A program made the position numbers and the translations under genes. The notes under the pieces are model-generated. The model did no database searches, was not told the DNA's origin, and worked only from the letters and a program-made list of their open reading frames with translations. A stretch of DNA of 64,000 bases from Desulfovibrio sp. GTDB lineage: Bacteria > Desulfobacterota > Desulfovibrionia > Desulfovibrionales > Desulfovibrionaceae. The stretch lies in the NCBI RefSeq assembly GCF_009712225.1, contig NZ_WASP01000006.1:286438-350437 (forward strand), in the 5' to 3' direction. Of the stretch, positions 61,437 through 64,000 are shown piece by piece (position 1 is the first letter of the stretch; each line of letters starts with the position of its first letter).

Positions 61437-62590
61437 CGGAAAAAATTGAATGGTATAAAGAAGTCCTGGAGCTTGAGCCCAATTCCAAGGTCTTTTTTCC
61501 TTTGGCCCGTCTGCTGGCCGAGGCCAATCGTATTGACGAGGCAGTTGAAATTCTGGAGCAGGGCCTTGCCCGGCACGAAGAATTTCTGGAAGCCCGTCTC
61601 TACCTCATAGAGCTGCTGCACTCTGCCAACAAGCTGGAAGCCTGCGAAAAGCAGGTGGGTCGGCTGACCAAGATGTTTTCTACCTATGCCGGGTTCTGGC
61701 AGGCGTGGGCCGCGTGCATCAATGCCGCTGGCAATGCCCCGGATACTGCGGCTGTGCTGCGTTTTCTGGCCCTCAATTTTTCGAAGGGGCCAGTTTCGCT
61801 GCATGATGTGATCAATCAGGGGCTTGCCTCCATGGCTGGCGGCGGGGCAGAAACTGCCGGGCAGGCATACACGCAACCTGCTGGCGTTGCCCAGCCCGCG
61901 GAACTAGCCGTTCGTGCCGTTCAGGCATCACATGATGTAGTACCCGGCTTTGCAGAAACTGCGCCTGCGGCTTCTGTGGCTGCAGCCGCAGCCCTCGCGG
62001 GGCAGATGGCTGCCAGCCATGCCGCCGCACCTGTGGCCGAACCGGTTGCAGATGATATCACCAGGGAATCCGATGCTGCGTACAGTGCAGGCGGTAACCA
62101 GGGTTCTGTTGACCAAGAGCTTTCCCACGATTCCATTGATTTTGATCCTGATCTCGCCATGGCCGAAGACGACGCGCTGCCGTCCGAGGTCGAAGAAGGT
62201 GTTTCCCCCATGGTGGCCCATGGGGCAGATGCCTATGCTGCCTATGCCGCTCCGGTTACGCAAACCGAGGCTGTGGTTGTGGAAGATGCGGACGAAGCCG
62301 AAGAGCGTTTTTCACTGCGCACGCGTTCCATGGCCGAAGTGTTGGCCGAACAGGGCGATATCAAGGGCGCGCTTGATATTTATCATGAACTTGCAGCCGC
62401 GGCGGTGCACCCTGAAGAAAGCGCCGACCTGCGCCAGCGCATTGCTACGTTGACCGCCCGCCTGGGCAATGTCCAGACGTTGGATACCGTCCAGCCCGCA
62501 GCTTCGGCAGAACCAGCCAGCGGTAAGGACAAGCTCATAAGCATGCTTGAAGCCTTGGCTGAACGAGTTGAAGCCAGGGCGCACAGTTAA
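61433..62590 (+). CDS. TPR protein with Ala-rich linker
   Basis: The 385-residue protein starts with about three tetratricopeptide-type helix pairs (about 3-110, EWYKEVLELEPNSKVFFPLARL). A long Ala/Pro/Val-rich linker (about 140-280) follows, and then another TPR-like segment (about 290-330, MAEVLAEQGDIKGALDIYHEL). It has no signal peptide and is probably a cytoplasmic scaffold. It is translationally coupled on both sides, to the FtsB-like gene and to the lipoprotein gene. A division or envelope role is suggested by position only. Confidence 0.85.
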   Translation: MTEKIEWYKEVLELEPNSKVFFPLARLLAEANRIDEAVEILEQGLARHEEFLEARLYLIELLHSANKLEACEKQVGRLTKMFSTYAGFWQAWAACINAAGNAPDTAAVLRFLALNFSKGPVSLHDVINQGLASMAGGGAETAGQAYTQPAGVAQPAELAVRAVQASHDVVPGFAETAPAASVAAAAALAGQMAASHAAAPVAEPVADDITRESDAAYSAGGNQGSVDQELSHDSIDFDPDLAMAEDDALPSEVEEGVSPMVAHGADAYAAYAAPVTQTEAVVVEDADEAEERFSLRTRSMAEVLAEQGDIKGALDIYHELAAAAVHPEESADLRQRIATLTARLGNVQTLDTVQPAASAEPASGKDKLISMLEALAERVEARAHS

Positions 62591-62604
62591 TGAGGGAGAT
62601 CACT

Positions 62605-63960
62605 GTGTTGAAATCATATGTGCGTTACATCTTTTTGCTGATGTTTGCTGCCTCGCTTGTAACGGGTTGCAGTTCATATCAGCCTACCAAGAACGTCTGG
62701 AAATCCACAAAGTCGTTTTGGAACACCTACGTGAGTCCTCCGGCTAGCGTGGATTTTGATGAAAAAGGCAACCTTTCGCCCCAGGCGCTTTCCCTCACGC
62801 ACAGCATGATGGGCATTGACGTTGAGCTCACGCGCCTGGAGCGGGTTATGCTTAATGCCGACAAGCCGCCGACGCGTGAATGGCTGAATTCGTTCCTTAC
62901 ATCCTTCCCCTGGATCAGTGGTTTTGCCGGTGTGAAATACGACGGCACCATCCTTGGGCAGGAACCCGCCAATCCTGTGAAGCCGCTTGACTTCATCCCC
63001 CTGCTTTATGAAGACAAAAAGCAGAGCACCCGCGCCCTGCGTGCTGATGTGCAGAATTCGCCCTACGGGCCCGAAGTGCTGCTTGCCTCGCCGCTCTATG
63101 ACGGCGTGGACTTCCTGGGTGTGGTTGTGGCCAACTTTGATATGCGTTCGCTCATGCAGTATTCGCACACCCCGCAGGATGTGGTCATTCTTTCGCCTCA
63201 GGCTCTGCTCTGGCCCGGCAAGTACGACTTTGCCTCCACACCTCTTGCTGGTGTGAACTGGGACGAAGTTGTCACCAAGACCTCCTCGGGGTCCTGCTCT
63301 AACGTAAATGGCAAGTTTTACTTTAACGTGCGCTACCTCGGTAATGTGCCTCTTATCTTTGCCGTGGCAGAGTCGGGCAACTTCCCGCAGGGCAATGGCA
63401 GCGTTGATCAGGGCCTGTCCTTCTTCCCCAAGGAACGCCCCAAACTCACTCCTCCGCCGCATGTTGAGCGCAAGAACAAGAACCGCTTTGAAGAAAGCCA
63501 GAATGTGGACGTAACGCCCGAACAGGCCGCTGGCGCACCCGCTCAGGCCTCCGGCAAGCCTGCTGGTGGCGCGGACATTCAGCCCGGCAGCCACGACAGT
63601 ATGCTGCTGCGCCAAAAGAAGGCCGAACGCCGCAAGGTGCAGGAACGTCAGCTGGAAGGTGAAAATGCTTCTGTTGACCGTACGCCGCGTCCTGCCAAGG
63701 CAAAGAAGGAAACGCCGCCTACCGGCCTTGGCATAGCGCCTGATGAGGATGCCGCTACCTTGCCCGGTGGCCGCCCCAGCCCCTTCGGTCCCAAGGACGG
63801 TGAAGACGCCGACAAGCCTGCTGACAGCAGTGCCAAGCCTGCCAGCAGCAGTGCCAAACCCGCTGATGCCAGCGCCAAGCCTGCGGATAACAGCGCGGGC
63901 AGCGAACCGCCAGCAGAATTGTCTGGCGGGCGGCCAAGTCCCTTTGGGCCACGGAACTGA
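62605..63960 (+). CDS. Lipoprotein with repetitive Pro/Lys/Ala tail
   Basis: The protein has about 451 residues with a lipoprotein signal (lipobox LVTGC). An ATG at 62590 overlaps the previous stop, but GAGGGAG lies only just beyond that codon, so the GTG at 62605 (seven-base spacing) is preferred. A folded domain (about 40-280) follows, with the character of a periplasmic Cache or sensor domain (SPYGPEVLLASPLYDGVDFLG). The tail (about 285-451) is disordered, with KPADSSAKPASSSAKPADAS-type repeats and the string GGRPSPFGP occurring twice. No family name is certain. A GC palindrome begins just after the stop. Confidence 0.82.
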   Translation: MLKSYVRYIFLLMFAASLVTGCSSYQPTKNVWKSTKSFWNTYVSPPASVDFDEKGNLSPQALSLTHSMMGIDVELTRLERVMLNADKPPTREWLNSFLTSFPWISGFAGVKYDGTILGQEPANPVKPLDFIPLLYEDKKQSTRALRADVQNSPYGPEVLLASPLYDGVDFLGVVVANFDMRSLMQYSHTPQDVVILSPQALLWPGKYDFASTPLAGVNWDEVVTKTSSGSCSNVNGKFYFNVRYLGNVPLIFAVAESGNFPQGNGSVDQGLSFFPKERPKLTPPPHVERKNKNRFEESQNVDVTPEQAAGAPAQASGKPAGGADIQPGSHDSMLLRQKKAERRKVQERQLEGENASVDRTPRPAKAKKETPPTGLGIAPDEDAATLPGGRPSPFGPKDGEDADKPADSSAKPASSSAKPADASAKPADNSAGSEPPAELSGGRPSPFGPRN

Positions 63961-63980
63961 CGCACTCAAGCTTAAGACTT

Positions 63981-64000
63981 GCGCCGCCCCGGGGCGGCGC
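63981..64000 (+). terminator. GC palindrome after the last gene
   Basis: GCGCCGCCCC is followed directly by its exact inverted copy, giving an eight-pair stem with a four-base loop. The window ends here, so a T-run cannot be checked. Confidence 0.5.

Overview
The window reads as chromosomal core sequence from a Desulfovibrio-like sulfate reducer (Desulfovibrionaceae, Desulfobacterota). This is inferred from gene content, not from a marker gene. The supporting features are a cobalamin-dependent methionine synthase without a reactivation domain, a chemoreceptor ending in a hemerythrin oxygen-binding domain (DcrH-like), a radical SAM protein fused to DUF2344, a DHH-CBS-nucleotidyltransferase fusion, a giant tandem CoA-dehydratase activase, and an AroP/PheP-type permease. 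The DNA is moderately GC-rich, so nearly every gene has long antisense shadow frames. I see no prophage, insertion sequence, CRISPR array or rRNA. One tRNA gene (Lys, CTT) is present.

Layout. 68-3904 (minus): rpoH, a TPR lipoprotein and a LolB-like lipoprotein in a tightly coupled operon. 4202-8969 (plus): metH, a periplasmic thioredoxin, an N-acetylglutamate-synthase-like GNAT, hpt and a zinc-ribbon membrane protein. 9267-10661: aromatic amino acid permease. 11176-11251: tRNA-Lys with a promoter and terminator. 11335-13921: dsbD and cheW. 14419-17958 (minus): a fused radical SAM protein, an SGNH hydrolase and a 76-residue protein. 18130-19316: a small unknown protein divergent from rnc. 19437-20342: flagellin with a near-perfect sigma-54 promoter and a 20-C homopolymer beyond its 3' end. 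20847-24026 (minus): a complete glutamate/aspartate-type ABC importer. 24728-31632 (plus): three signalling proteins, namely a hemerythrin chemoreceptor, a periplasmic-sensor GGDEF protein and a sensor-PAS-GAF-GGDEF-EAL protein.

31705-36228 (minus): PlsC-like acyltransferase, rarA, rsmE and a 573-residue orphan, linked by 4-base overlaps or a 2-base gap. 36503-38571 (plus): a double-GAF protein next to mreB. 38857-42997: suhB-like phosphatase, a degenerate Nudix protein, rimI, tpiA, secG and an Smr-domain protein. 43070-51212 (minus): DUF1992 protein, mutS, LapA-like protein, HIT hydrolase, the DHH-CBS-tRNA nucleotidyltransferase fusion and a XerD-type recombinase. 51393-52312: folK and a small metal-binding-type protein. 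52458-56792 (minus): the 1444-residue activase. 57045-58373 (minus): M23 peptidase. 58518-63960 (plus): pcm, mrp, pgsA, a small unknown, an FtsB/DivIC-like protein, a TPR protein and a lipoprotein with a repetitive Pro/Ala/Lys tail.

Most of the content is housekeeping: translation quality, DNA repair, envelope and redox folding. The distinctive part is the motility and signalling block. There cheW and the hemerythrin chemoreceptor carry similar sigma-28-like elements, flagellin has a sigma-54 element, and two c-di-GMP proteins lie next to the oxygen-sensing receptor. No single obviously new multi-gene system stands out. The best leads are the orphan coupled to rsmE/rarA, the GAF-GAF/mreB pair, the structured 701-base gap before the chemoreceptor, and the divergent Nudix/rimI pair with overlapping start codons.
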